From: Galerina marginata
Taxonomy: Eukaryota; Basidiomycota; Agaricomycetes; Agaricales; Galerinaceae
NCBI GenBank assembly: GCA_023014335.1
Contig: JAECYW010000019.1
Coordinates: forward strand, 1,522,921-1,586,920
Length of the DNA: 64,000 bases
Direction: 5' to 3'
The position numbers were made by a program, and so were the translations under genes. Of the stretch, positions 1 to 12,088 are shown piece after piece (within the stretch, counting starts at the first letter, position 1; each line of letters opens with the position of its first letter). The notes under the pieces were generated by a model. That model had not been told where the DNA came from, did no database searches, and saw only the letters and a list, made by a program, of their open reading frames with translations.

Positions 1-3000
1 AACTATCTCTTTGGCGTCCAATGGTGACAGCCAAGCTGCCACCCAAAGGAAGCTCTGTCTTGCACAATGAAGAACCTGTTGAGACGAGGTTTACCTCGCC
101 ACTGCAACGGCACGACTATTGGATCCAAAAAAATAGCCGTTACGAGGCCTCAAGGTCAGAGGGCAAACAAACAACCTAGTTCTGCAGTCGAATGAGAATT
201 TTCATCTGTCAGTCGAGAAAAGAATAACAATCAATCATTTCGAACCAGGTGATTGAAGTCGATGTATCTGGTGAAGTGCTATGTCATGCGGTCAATAGAC
301 CTCATACATCGATGGGGATGCGTCCCAAATTGTTGTGGGGGTGTAGCGGGGGTATATGACCTGAAAAATACCGTCCATTTCAAGATAGCATCCACCTACA
401 GGCTGGGGAAACCCGAACATCATCGACCTGCATAACAAATTGCTTTCCTAAAAGAACGGCCCGCTTCAAAGATGAGGAGGTGTGGGATATACATTACATA
501 CCGTCCCTCGGCGTCATCAGCCCTCTCGGGTTCTCCCATTGAGTCTCGACCAGCTATGTCATTAATTTTGTTGTACGTACCGAAGATTGATCACAGCTCC
601 CGAGCCTTTCCAGGAGAGTCGGAGACCCGACATGCTAATGGCCCCGGTCCCGGCCCCAGTTCTCGTGGAACGACGGCTAACAGGAACAAGGACTTACTCT
701 TCGGTTCGTACGTATCAGTCCTGTTCTCAGATGAAACTTCCCTGAAAGAACAGGGCCCGTAGGTAGGGCGATCGAAATTGATCTTGTCGTTTGCGAAATG
801 AGCTTAGATTTCAACCTAAATTAATGCTGATTAATGATCTCTCAGACGAAACCGAAAGGTATGGATTACTTGCATGGTACCCCAGTTCGTGGCGAAATCG
901 GAGGGCTGTAAACAGCCAAATAAGTCCAATGTCGCCTACCAGCAGTCCAGTTTGTCCGAAGAATTGCTAACTCCACTCTGGGCGGAGATTGAGGAGACCA
1001 GAAATAGGGGCGAGAACCCGTCAGAGACAGCCAGCTATTTACATCCAACTAACCATCCATTCTTACCGGTCGCCTGCCCAAACACGCAGGTACACCAGTC
1101 GTTCCAAACTGAGATGGCCAAGAGCCTCGGCCAGGGGTTTCGACATCCACTGTTTCTTCAGGATATCCGAGTGCTTTCGCTTACGAAAAGCGTTTAGCGA
1201 TGGAGATGTGCCAGTGGTTCGTGATGCCCAGTTATCCCAGAAACGGCCATTTCAATGAGGATCGCTCCAGGAAACTCGGCCTAACCACGACAAAAAAAAT
1301 ATTGAAATGGAACAAGAGAATTCCTCCGATAGAAAGGCGAAGAGGAGCCCAGGCAAAGTAGATCTACAACTTGAAGTCCGAGGGCGTGAGTGGGAAATAA
1401 CATACCGCAGTCAACGCGACCCCGATCTTACGGCAAGCTTTCATCAGTGAGTGAGATGCCAGAGAGGAACTTGGAAGGGTTTGTTCAAAAGCCAGAAAGA
1501 GACTGGACCGACGGTGAATGGGTTTTCCATACTGAACACGATTTCTTCAAGCACCTGGTTGCGAGACGCGTGAAGGTACGACTCTACTTACCGCGTTTGG
1601 ATAATGTCTCACGCTTTGTTCCGTAGGGCTTCCGATCCGAGTCTTTGATCCAATCGTTGTCCAATCCCTCGTCGAGTCGTTCATCTTTCCTTCATCTCTG
1701 CCCGAAGGAAAAGCGGGATGTACTCGAGTACTGCAAGAATTATACGTACGCCCATAAAGTGCTTATACTCTATAAACTATTCACTTGCTTTGATTGCCAA
1801 GTATCTACAGATTGTCGTTATTTTACGAGTCACCCTTGGAGTCACCGGACGGCGGATAATCACTGGACAACGCACACTGAAGGTCTGATCTTAGGACGCG
1901 GTATCTGCTGTCCCCCATCTTGTCTTTCATCCCGACTAGACCTTTGGCCATATGTATTTCCTCAAAAAGATATATTATACGACATCTTTCCTCCGACGTG
2001 ACTTGATCATTTCCATATCCTATCTGTACCTCGAACATACAGGGGATTAGGAGTGTTCACAGACAGCAGACCGAGGTGATAAACGGGACGCGCTGCCAGT
2101 GTGCGGAAAGGCACCGGGGTCTTCAAGGAAGCAAGTTTTTATCATACCTGATTATATGTTGATCGGTTATGACAGTTATTTTTTGTCTCCGAAAGTACTA
2201 TCTGACCCAATTTTTATCCCAGTGACCTTGTCTTGTACCTTTCTCCGACGATATCGCTGCAGAGGTTTAACGTTATCGCCATCTCTTGAGATCACTATCA
2301 AACCTGGCGGAAAGGAGGCCGAGTTCCTACCATACTTAGCTCTGACCACATCTAAGTATCTGCCCCGTATTCATCTCGCCTACGGAGAAGCGTCCACCTT
2401 GTCGTAGAGAATTCATTGATAGGCGTACAAGGCGGACGCGCACTTTACAAGGCCTATTCGGGCACTAACCCACGCTGGGGTAGGTGAATCTCTTATGCTA
2501 CGGGAAGTCGACTACGCCATCTTCACCAAAAATTCCGGAGGCAGACATAATTCGCCCCAAAGAGGAATCTCAGCGTGGCAGAGAAGGTCAAATTCGTAGC
2601 TTTGCTTGAATCGCAGTTCGGGGTGTCGACTATGTCGTTGAAGTCGGGAGTATGAGGACGTTCTTAGAATTGCCAGTATCTTTAAATAATACATTGGACC
2701 AAATCAAGCACTAATTAATTTTTTTCGAGTGTCAGTCACAGGAATAATGTGAGGTTAGTATTATAAGGTGACCCCAATTTTTTCCGAACTGCAATGAGCG
2801 AGTCTAAGGGACTCAGAAAAATCTAAGAATGGTCGGTTTCCCAATCAACACTTAGCTCGTTCGTTGAACTTTTCAACATTGATGCTCATCATGAACACCC
2901 TACTTTTATTTACCCAGAGAGACGAATTGGCGTCGCGACCCAAGCTACTCAATATTGATATTAATATTCGAAAAAGGTAAACTCCACTTCAATGACAACT

Positions 3001-3248
3001 TCGGGGTCAAGCCTCACGATGCGATAAAGTACTAATGTGATCATTCCAGGAATCCCAAAACTATGCAGGTAAAGGTGGACGTTCGTGAAAGTAAGTAGCT
3101 TCAGACGCCTGCTTCAATTTGACGAGAAACACAGTGGCTGTGTCGTAAGCCGCCAAGCACGCACAGGCTGACACTTTCCATCATGCTCCGACAAACGAGT
3201 GGTTGACGGTTAACTTGAACCTTTCCTCGTTATTTCGTCCTGGATACC
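1..3248. other. gene-poor left end with possible decayed coding segments
   Basis: No complete gene can be built here. Several short stretches read like protein but lie in different frames with no phase-consistent splicing. On the + strand these include a segment beginning with ATG at 1308 (about 47 residues), a segment around 1455-1576 (contains DWTDGEWVFHTEHDFFKHL), and a segment at about 1628-1755 (contains LPIRVFDPIVVQSLVE). The last is one base out of phase with the preceding one if the obvious GTACGA...CGTAG intron (1576-1626) is removed. This is best read as one or more gene relics, or a gene whose structure I could not solve. No transposon ends or long repeats were seen. Confidence 0.3.
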
Positions 3249-4581
3249 ATGGATTTGTCTGCAGTGAATTGGAATGTCACAATTGACGATTTCGACAGCT
3301 TGCTCACCTACGACGACCAATCTGTTTGGACTACCCCAGATCCTTCTGTGGCAGGCTTCGATCCTACAAACTCACCGTGGTCAAGAGGAACGTATCATCA
3401 AACGACGACAAAAGGCGCGTCTGTTAGTCTCAACATTACAGGTATGTCGGTGCTGAAAGTACACCTTGTCTGCACAAAGCTAATAACCTCCCTTACACCG
3501 TAGGTCCTGCCGTCTACATCTATGGTGATACCGGTCCTTCTTGTGGCTCTTTCGAAGTAAAAATCGACTCCACGGTTTTACAATACAGCGCCTATCGGGA
3601 GTCTTCCAATAACTCGTCGACACTTCTTTTCGCAGCCTCAAACTTAACCTACGCTAATCATAACATTGTGTTACGCAATCTCGGGGCCCTCCCAGAAGCT
3701 GGGGACAAGGGTGGGGATGCCTTCACGCTAGATTACATACACTCAACTATTCAACTTGCGCCAGCAGGGTGAGTCCTCAGACTTCTTTTTGAATATCTAA
3801 TGATTTAAACATTGTCCTATGCAAACCATCTAGCGCAACAGTAAAAAATGTAACCTATGAGGAAAACGACCCAGCAATCACGTTTTCTGGTACATGGGGG
3901 AACAACTCGAGTCCTGCTTTCAGTGGTGGAACCACAACATTCACAAACCAAGACAACGCTTCTTTCTCGTTCTCATTTCATGGTAAGTTGTTTACCCAAT
4001 TCACAATTTACTGTCCAATAAATACATGTACATGTTCGCAGGTTCGGCGGTATATATTCTAGGCGACAAGAAGAACGACCATCGCCTTTACAGCGTCGTT
4101 CTCGACAACCTCCCAGCTGTCTCGTACAATGGCATATCAGGCTGTGGAGGTGCATTTGGCCTGACGTGTGAGCAGCAGGCGCCATCTATCAAATACCTTG
4201 CGTCCAACCTAGACGACTCGCTTCACAAAATAACTTTGGTGAATCATGCAAATGTAAATGCATCATTCTTTGGTAGGGTTTATCTCCATTATGTTTGCCC
4301 CAAGAATAAACATTTCTTTAGATTTGGACAGTATTGTTGTGGCTGTTCCCTCGCAATATGGCCCACGTCAGTTGTCGACCGGATCTTCACCATTTACTAC
4401 TTCCTCAACTTCTGGAACTCCTACTTTACCCCCTACGGTGACCAGGACTGGAACAAGCTCAAGTTCTGATAGTGGAAGTTCGCAAACGAGTGCAGGGCAT
4501 GTACTTGTTGAGACAATACTTAATCCTCTCCTCTTACTGACTTTCGCCGTTCTCTACTTCGTGCGCCCAACTTTGCGATAG
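3249..4581 (+). CDS. basidiomycete-type surface protein with two beta-sandwich-like segments and C-terminal TM/GPI-like tail
   Basis: I infer five exons: 3249-3441, 3504-3768, 3834-3982, 4042-4272 and 4322-4581. All junctions are phase consistent and give 365 residues. The start has a favourable context and no upstream frame. Two successive domain-like halves can be seen (roughly residues 1-150 and 155-285). The first opens with a DDFDSLLTYDD..WTT segment and the second with YEENDPAITFSGTW. Both hold a YI.GD/YILGD strand and many N-x-S/T sites. A Ser/Thr-rich stretch follows, then a hydrophobic C-terminus (LLLLTFAVLYFV) suited to a membrane or GPI anchor. Families like this are common in Agaricomycetes and of unknown function. 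The gene at 60178-61789 on the other strand has the same logic. No clear cleavable signal peptide is visible, so topology is uncertain. Confidence 0.8.
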
Positions 4582-4949
4582 TCACTTGTCAGCTTACACA
4601 ACTCGCATTATATACCATGAGTATGTTATTCTAATTTTGCATAAAACAGACAATGAATCGACATGACTTTATATACTGTTATAAAGATAAAGAGAATTGG
4701 TATTTAAATCCTGAAGCATATCAACAGCCACTAGATTGGCCGCCATTTACACCTACAAATTCGCATACAAGGGGGTGGAACACGGTATAAGGGGAAAAGA
4801 TGTACAAGAAAGATGACTCTATATCATGATGATCTCGCTCTTGGCGACTGTAAATGAAGGCATTGGAAAAGTGAAGAGGTTCTAATTGTCGGTTCTTGAG
4901 GTCCGTAAAGAAATGTTCTCCATTAAAAAGTGGAAATGAAGATCGAGGA

Positions 4950-7900
4950 TCATGAAAGCGTCGTTCCAGGCTTGAGGTAGACGTTTGCACGCCATCCAGC
5001 CCCACATGTCTGGACCGCGTTCCCTGCAGGCATGAATGAGCTCCGCATTCAGGGATGTCATAAGAAAAGACATTACCACTGCAAGGCATGTTACATTGAG
5101 AAGCAGCAGTCGCCACCCCAGCCCCACCATCCTTGTATAGTTGCGAGCCGCAGTAGCATTCCTGACCATACTCCGCTGCAGCCATCGTATATCCGCCATT
5201 TGAGCAGATACTGATGCACTGGTCCGTGGTCATACCAGCCTGGGAAAGCGATGAGCCGCGGAGCATCCGCGTTGAGGCATCTATGTAACAGCCAGCACTT
5301 GTCCACGACGCTGACGCGACTTTGGTGTAAAGGTTCATGTTCCAAGAGCCGCCACATTTCTGGTTCGCATCCCCACCGCAATTTACTTGACAGTTACTGG
5401 AAGATATGGAATTGCCTGTTGCACCGTTATTTGTCACTGTGTTTCCGCAGTAACCTAGATGCAAATAGTCAGCATCATGCAAAAAAGTGGACTATGAGAT
5501 AAAACTTGACATACATTCGACGCTATCGGAACAGGCCAGAAAGAAATGTAGCTATAATCAGGGACCGCGTTCCGAAGAAGATGTCATACTCACCCATATT
5601 CGACACCTGCATATTGGTAGCCAGAACAGAGACTTTGACACAACTGAGGCGTCATATTTGGCTGACTGTAGCTTGCCCCAGTCAAGGCTCGGCGAGTTCC
5701 CGTCGTACCTTCAGCCACACATCCGTAACTAGACCAGGCAGTTGTGGTAGGTGTCGAGCTAGAAGAAGTGGTTGTAGACGTGGTGGTGGTGGTGGTGGTG
5801 GTAGATGAAGTTCCCGCTGAATAAACATTGATGCGCCATCCAGCTCCGCATTTTTGATTGCCTGACGACAAGGTTCGCTATAAGTCAAAGCCCGAAAATG
5901 TTCGGCAGAAACAGCAAAACAAACCTTGTCCGGCGCAAGGTATGTTGCAATCACTGTCAGGTGCCTTTATCGCGGCAGGATTTAGGGTACGTGAGCACCA
6001 ACATTCTATTCCATATTCAAGACCTGCGTATGCATATGATCCGGATTGGCAGGTAGCAAGACACTTGGCAATTGTCTGAGCGCCATCAGTGGCGGGACCA
6101 ACTGATAAAACGCGGTCATTCTGATCCTGGTAGCATCCTTGATAGGTCCAGCCAGCGGTAGTAGAAGGGGAAGCTGAGGTAGTAGTAGTTGTGGACGTTG
6201 ACGTTGAAGAAGTACTAGAAGAGGAAGACGAGGAACTAGTTGTAGATGATGTTGCTGTCGACGACGAGCCAGTTGCCGCTATTTAGGGCATTAGACTATA
6301 TCAGTTTTCATACACACTAAAAACTCACTCGCAGATCCCACATAGGCGTTGTAGTTGTCTGGGCGTTCCCCGTAAGCTTCCACGCAAATACCATCAAATC
6401 ACGGCGAACTTACAAAGGACAGGATTCGTGACGAAATTATAGTCACTCGGGGTGTAATTGATGATCGTCTGACCGCCTCTGGTCATCTGGACCGTAATCT
6501 TGCCAGCCGCAAGGGGAATTTTAAGTTTAGTGACACCAGCGCCGACGGAGAAGGTGTTCGATGAAGTGCCGCACTTCAAAGTGACAGTGGCAGACGACGT
6601 GGCGAACACAGCGGCCCACATCGAGTCCTACCGCCAAGTTTATCAGGCGTCAACGGTCAATAGCATGTTTTACTTTCGAGGGGACATACCTCAGTCCAAT
6701 CCCAGCCGGTCGGACGACCAAGACTGTCTCCCGATGCGGTCGCAGCTGCGGGGTGGGGTCTGGCCCAGAAGTAAATGACATCAGTCTATTCATAACCTTG
6801 AGTATCGTTCCCGAAGCCCCAAATCCATTGAGAAGGGACAAAACGAACCGTGATGGCGGGATAATTTCCGGTTTTGAAAGCAGTGATGTAGTACTGGGAT
6901 AAGTCGTACCATGCAGTATGAGGAAAGCCAGTAGCATATGTAGTTCCTGCAGGCTGCGCTCCTTTGAAAGGTCCAAAGCTACAACAATGGCAGGAACTGA
7001 ATTCCTGTTCAATGACCAGGAGAAGGAACGGAGAGGCTTACTAGTCAGATTCGCCATAATCGTTCCTGGTTGGTTCGTACTCGTCAGAACCGGACACGGA
7101 ACGATCAAATGAACCGCGCACCAAGTAACCAATTCAACAAACGTCAAAGTGTCTCGCATCTGCATGAGTTCCTCCCATCGGCTAACAATGAGCCAATCAT
7201 CACCGCGTAGATAGAAGTTCTTGTAGCTCAGATGCGTGCTAGATGGCGAAGAACAGTTAGAATGAGTAGATCTAGACAGGCCTGATCTATTAACTTACTA
7301 CATCCATCCGCTGATGGTGGCAGCATATCGAGGGCCTAACTGGTTGATATCTATAAAAGAGGGGTAAGGTTCGATCGGAGAAGGACTGAAGTGGTTCAGC
7401 TAACAAAAATTATCATCGTCCGTCTGAAAGAAAAAATGAGACAGCTGTATATAGCGAACAAGTGTAGCCGTCTTACATTTTTTGGGTAATTGCCTTGTGG
7501 CCAAGCACACCCCCAACTAGAATTTTTTATAGCGTTGAGAATCAGCGCATTAGGGCGAGGACTCACCAATACCACGAATCCAGCGCCGGCCATTGATCAA
7601 ATTGACCCTCAAGATCCCATATGAAAGGCATAAGGTAACCATTGGTTTGCGCCTTGAGATTAGCCCAACCGGAATTGCCTAAACAGCCCCCCGAATAACT
7701 GGATATGAACACCTTTCCATTAACCTTAAACTGGTTGGGGTGATTGGCGTAGAGATTAACGCGGGCGACCAGGTCGGAGATGTTACATTCCATTTCTGTC
7801 AAATCGAACGAGTAAAAGAGCTTTAGGCCGGTCCCGGAAGCTTGGGCAGCAGCGTAGGCTGTGGCAACTTGCGTTCTTTGCCAGGCATCACCGCCGATGT

Positions 7901-8433
7901 TCAGTGCTATCGCGTCACTGTGACATGATGTACTCATAAGACAACACGGCCTATATGGAGCAAGAAATTCGAAACTTACGCTCCTTTCGCGGCGATCCTT
8001 TGGATGTCGTCCAACCAGTCGGCATAAACATAGGGATATCTATAAAAAATTGTCGCTCAGATTACAGTTCTCCAACTTGACGACGGCCCTTACGTATCTG
8101 ATGGGTTGAAGGGTGGAACCATTGATCAGCAAGGAGCAAACATGACTAAGGAAATAGACGCACTTCCAACGATCTAAAAGGAACCGCAAAAAATGTAAGA
8201 ACAGGGGAAAGAACAAGGACAGCCTGACTCACATGGTGCATAAAAACATATTTCGTCCCATCTCTCTTCTGCAGCTCAGAAGGATCTTCTGGAACCAGCG
8301 TTGTCGTGTTGCTGAAGACATCCCAATTCCGTTTGCGTCTGGGCGTGATGGCGCCAGTTGGGCGGTCTTGTTGGGCGGTCGAAAAAGAAACAAAAAACGT
8401 CAAGGCGAGGATGTAAAATAGCTGGATATGCAT
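4950..8433 (-). CDS. GH71 alpha-1,3-glucanase with three C-terminal WSC domains
   Basis: This should be a secreted endo-alpha-1,3-glucanase (mutanase) acting on fungal wall glucan. Nineteen phase-consistent exons give 809 residues: 8433-8233, 8173-8164, 8097-8094, 8039-7980, 7917-7567, 7516-7477, 7423-7405, 7350-7299, 7238-7122, 7065-7042, 6978-6849, 6785-6690, 6627-6414, 6358-6329, 6278-5925, 5861-5594, 5522-5515, 5454-5077 and 5023-4950. A signal peptide (MHIQLFYILALTFF) starts the protein and a dibasic site follows. GH71 motifs follow in order: KYVFMHHIVGNTYPY, ALNIGGDAW, YSFDLTEME (from about residue 127), GNYPKN, and TWNDYGESDY. After a Ser/Thr linker (about 450-485) come three Cys-rich WSC domains with ECWC/ECYC motifs and T-rich spacers, one encoded by a GTG-repeat tract near 5773-5804. 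WSC domains are thought to bind wall carbohydrate. Exons of 10, 4 and 8 nt are required to restore conserved residues. Confidence 0.93.
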
Positions 8434-9404
8434 GATGACTGTGTAACGAATGTGGCGAGCGGATAGCTCAGTGGTTATAAAGAATGTGAAGACCAGGTGG
8501 CCCAGTCGATTTGAAAAAAATGCGGGGCGAGGAATACGCGAAGCCCCTAACGGCAAAGAAGAAACGAAGGGAGGTGGGCGGCGTTGTGAGATGCCTAAAC
8601 GAAAGTTCAACCTAAAAAAACATAATGAAAAGATATAATGCGTTCAGCCTCGTGCGGGTATCGGCTTACCTCAGGCACAATTGCCCCTGAATATATTAAA
8701 ATTGCCGCCAAGCTAAATATATCCAATGATGTTTGAAACCGTGCCTGTGATCCAAAGGCTTTTGAGGTGTTTTCCGGGATAAAAGTTCACCAGGAGCTCG
8801 TGAAAACAAAGGAAATCATAAAGAGGAAGAAGGCGGCATCGACGGTTCTCGAGCAGGTGAGCAGGTTTTATATGCGGAAAGAAATCTAGCCTGCTTCCAA
8901 AGAGAAGATCATCGACAAGGTGCACGTACAGTGATAATAGAAGAGTGTTCATGGTTACGCAGGAGAGGTGTGCTCAACGGTGTACGTAACAGGCGGCTTT
9001 CCTTATCAAGGTCCAGAGTTGCGATCCAGAATTTACCCTTCCGCGTCCTTGCATTACAGCGCTATAGCACTTCGTCCTGATCGCGAATTTCACACCTCTT
9101 CAGGACCATGTCGTATCAACGTTTTCGTCGAAGATACGCCCAGGGTTGCCCTCGTATCCTTCTGCGTCAAAAATCGGAACAACCGCCGCGGTCAGAGCCT
9201 AGCATAACGAAAGATGAAAAAAATACCCATGAACCGTGCGGGTTACGACTCGTTTCCATCCAACGTAAAGAAAATCGATTGGGAACCTTATCGATCGACT
9301 TCGCGTACTTACACCCAAAGATTTGACAGGTGGAGTAGGCTCCTACTGAGGATGGTGTCAACTATCGAACCAGGGAGCGGAGTACGAAATGTGTGTGCCG
9401 GCAG
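8434..9404. other. intergenic region between divergent GH71 and La genes
   Basis: This is the shared upstream region of the divergent GH71 and La genes. A 35-codon + strand stretch at about 8745-8856 (contains KAFEVFSGIKVHQELVKTKEI) looks coding-like and is followed by GTGAGC, but no start or phase-consistent neighbour could be found. The minus-strand frame 8713-8952 over the same bases is also open, so neither is called. Confidence 0.4.
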
Positions 9405-9416
9405 CCCTAACCCTAA
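9405..9416 (+). promoter_or_regulatory. telobox-like CCCTAACCCTAA repeat upstream of the La gene
   Basis: Two tandem CCCTAA units lie about 94-105 bp upstream of the La start codon. Telobox-type elements recur in promoters of translation and ribosome-biogenesis genes in fungi and plants. A regulatory role here is inferred from position only. Confidence 0.4.
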
Positions 9417-9509
9417 ATCTTTGATGGTTGTGTTATCTTCACGAAGGGCAAGATTCTGACTCGTTGCTCACATTTTCTATCCTTCTGTTTCTTTGTTTAT
9501 TTCTTTATT

Positions 9510-11411
9510 ATGGCTGAAGCAGTCTCCGAAAAGCTCCCCGAGATCGTGCCAACCGTGTCGGACGTCGTTGGGAGCACTGCCGATAGCTCAGCAACAACAG
9601 AGGCAACGACAACCGCAAACGCCACCATGACGGACGGAGCCCTTCTGGAGAAGATGCAAAAGGCTAGGAAGCAAAGTGAGCCGTCTTGAATTGTTTCTTG
9701 AAGTCATGTTCTGACTGAGACCCACTTGCAGTCGAATTTTACTTTGCCGATGCCAACCTTCCCTACGACAAGTTCGTTGCATGCAGGATTCTTAGTTCTA
9801 ACTTGTTTACACTCTGTGGACAGGTTCATGTGGACACTCTATTCTAAGGACCCAGAACACTGGATTTCTATCCAAGTCGTCGGCTCGTTCAAAAGGATGC
9901 GCGATTTCGGTTCAGAAGGTGTAGAATGGCTCGCCAATGCCATTCGACTCAGCGACTTCCTGGAGGTAGATGAAACCGGAACCAAGGTCCGACGCAAGAC
10001 AGAACCCCAGGAGCCGAAGAATCAATTCGAGCGAAGTGTTTATGCTGTGCGTCAGCAGATGTCATTGCTTAAGAAACACCCTGATGGTCTTTCTATACCG
10101 GTTAGAAAGGCTTTGGTGAGGAAGATGATACACTTCAAAGCCGCCTGGAGGACTTCTTCAACCAGTACGGTGCTGTGAGTGCCGTGCGAATGAGAAGAGA
10201 TGACAAAAAAAAGTTCAAGGTAGACTGCTATCCTTACTGTTCGCGACACTACCTGCTAATGCTCTTCACTGTTTCCATTGCAGGGCTCTGTCTTTACGGA
10301 GTTCACTGACTTCGAAAACGTGGAGAAGTTCTTGAAGGCTGATCCAAAACCAACATGGGACGGGGAGGATTTACTGATTATGACGAAGTCTGTTTCTCTA
10401 ATCTCTTCTCTGGATATATTCTCTCATTTAACACTGTTTTTACAGAGAAGAATACTGCGAAATGAAGATTAAAGAAAAAGGGCTGACCGGCAAAAGCGCC
10501 AACTACCGACGGGAAGTCATGTCTGCTAAGAAGTTCGACGCTTTCCGTGACATGGCCCAGGGCAAAACTTCTTCTCCCCAGAAAGCTGCTGCCGAGGAAG
10601 AAAAAAAGGACGTGTTCCTCGAGTTCTTGGGACACAAAATCCTCATCAAACAAAATGATGAAGGCACTGGCGTCATCGACGAGAAGGATATTCCATTTGT
10701 TAGAGGCGTCACATTGAAGTTTGATGGATGTGGCGGAGATGTTTCTTGGTCTGAAGTCAAAGTGAGTCCGACCGAATACTTCATCTATCCAAAGAAATTG
10801 TATCAAGTCTCACCATGTTTTCAGGATCCTATAAAGACAAGATTCGACGGAAAGGCTCCCTATATCAAGTATGCGCGAGGAGAAAACAGCGGTCTTGTCG
10901 GGTTCTACAAACCGCTCACGGAAGAGGACATCGAATACATCAAGACCACTATCAAGACAATCAATAAACACGAAGTGACCTGGTCCTTACCAACAGGCAA
11001 GTTTTTAGGGTTCCTGGTGGAAGATAACCCTTAATTTTCGTACGATTTTCAGAGGAAGAGGAAAAACAATTCGAGATTGAACGTGCCCAAGCCGCTGCCC
11101 GTAATGCATTCAGCCAAAACAGTCCCAGGGAAGGTGGACGGGGACGGGGTGGTAGGGGTGGTGGCCGAGGCCGAGGCGGAAGAGGCGGAAGAGGCGGTCG
11201 CGGAGGGCGTGGTGGAGGAGGCAGATCGGGTGGTGGTAGCCGTAACGCGGAAGCAAAGGAAAAGGCTGCGGGCGAGGAGGGCGTTGGTGAGAAGAGAAAA
11301 CGGGCGGTTGAGCCAGACGGTGGACCTGACACCGGGATCCGGGGTAATGTTGCGCCTCCTACGATCCAGAGCACGAAGAAAGCGAAAACGGATGACAGCC
11401 CCGCGTCATAA
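9510..11411 (+). CDS. LHP1: La ribonucleoprotein (La motif, RRM, C-terminal RRM-like domain, RGG tail)
   Basis: La protein binds 3' oligo-U ends of new RNA polymerase III transcripts such as tRNA precursors and aids their folding in the nucleus. Eight exons give 497 residues: 9510-9675, 9732-9771, 9824-10046, 10106-10219, 10284-10387, 10446-10761, 10825-10996 and 11053-11411. An acidic Ser/Thr N-terminus precedes the La motif ([19 protein letters not shown] through [15 protein letters not shown] and SVYAKGF). RRM1 follows ([26 protein letters not shown]), then a second RRM-like domain ([15 protein letters not shown]...APYIKYA). The tail is a long Arg/Gly-rich run (about 11120-11246) ending in a Lys-rich nuclear signal-like stretch (KRKRAVE, TKKAKTD). 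The last intron begins with GC (GCAAGT at 10997) rather than GT. Reading through it stops early and loses the RGG tail. Confidence 0.93.
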
Positions 11412-12088
11412 CTCGGATTTGCATGATGCTCATCTCGTCAGTTGGACGTAGGCCATCTTGGACTCTCCTTCTGACGGACAAGAGAAGATAAAAGGCACCG
11501 ACCCGGTACATCCTCGTGTGCCGTTTGATGTCGAATTTGTGTACTTGTAGCTGATCGTCAAATTTACCTCAGTATTCATCACAATGTACATATCTATTTT
11601 GCCGTATCATGTAATAATGATTGGACCTTGGTTTGACCTTGCGTTGTTTTTTTCTTGTGCCTCAAATTGTCGGACTGGGCTCCTCCGAGCTGCTCAGTCT
11701 GACAAAATTATGCGAGCTTCGGCATATATAATAAGCAGAAATGACTGAAAATAGATGACATAGCGAGTCTCCTGTCGTGGCAATCGGCTCTGAAGATCTG
11801 AACGTTCGCGTTCATGCTGAAAGATTCGGCAGAGTCCACAGGTACACCTGGGATAACGTCCATGTTTTGACTTTGCGCTGTTGGATCGCAAGATTGAAAA
11901 AAACGAGGCACAACAGGGGTCGGCTACCGTGACATTCGTATCGTCCCTCAGTTCTTAGATTTGGTTGACGAAGTCGGGCATTTGGTGGGGGTTTAACTTT
12001 TAAAGCTGGTTCGCTGGGGTTCCAAGGAGAAGTGCGCGACAAAGTTCTGTTCGACAAGGACAAGATGACGGTACTTCTCCCGCGATGC
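11412..12088. other. intergenic, between convergent La and Pop5-like genes
   Basis: This holds the 3' flanks of two convergent genes. A minus-strand open frame (11708-11911) contains a protein-like run (VPRFFQSCDPTAQSQ) but has no plausible start or splice partner. I see no repeat or RNA gene. Confidence 0.4.

Noticed and set aside
8455..8525. tRNA-like A-box (TAGCTCAGTGGTTA) with a weak B-box-like stretch
   Set aside because: The acceptor and T arms do not pair and no proper GGTTCGANTCC box follows at the right distance.
8713..8952. 79-residue minus-strand frame upstream of GH71
   Set aside because: No homology, and the opposite strand reads at least as well as protein; probably neither is a gene.
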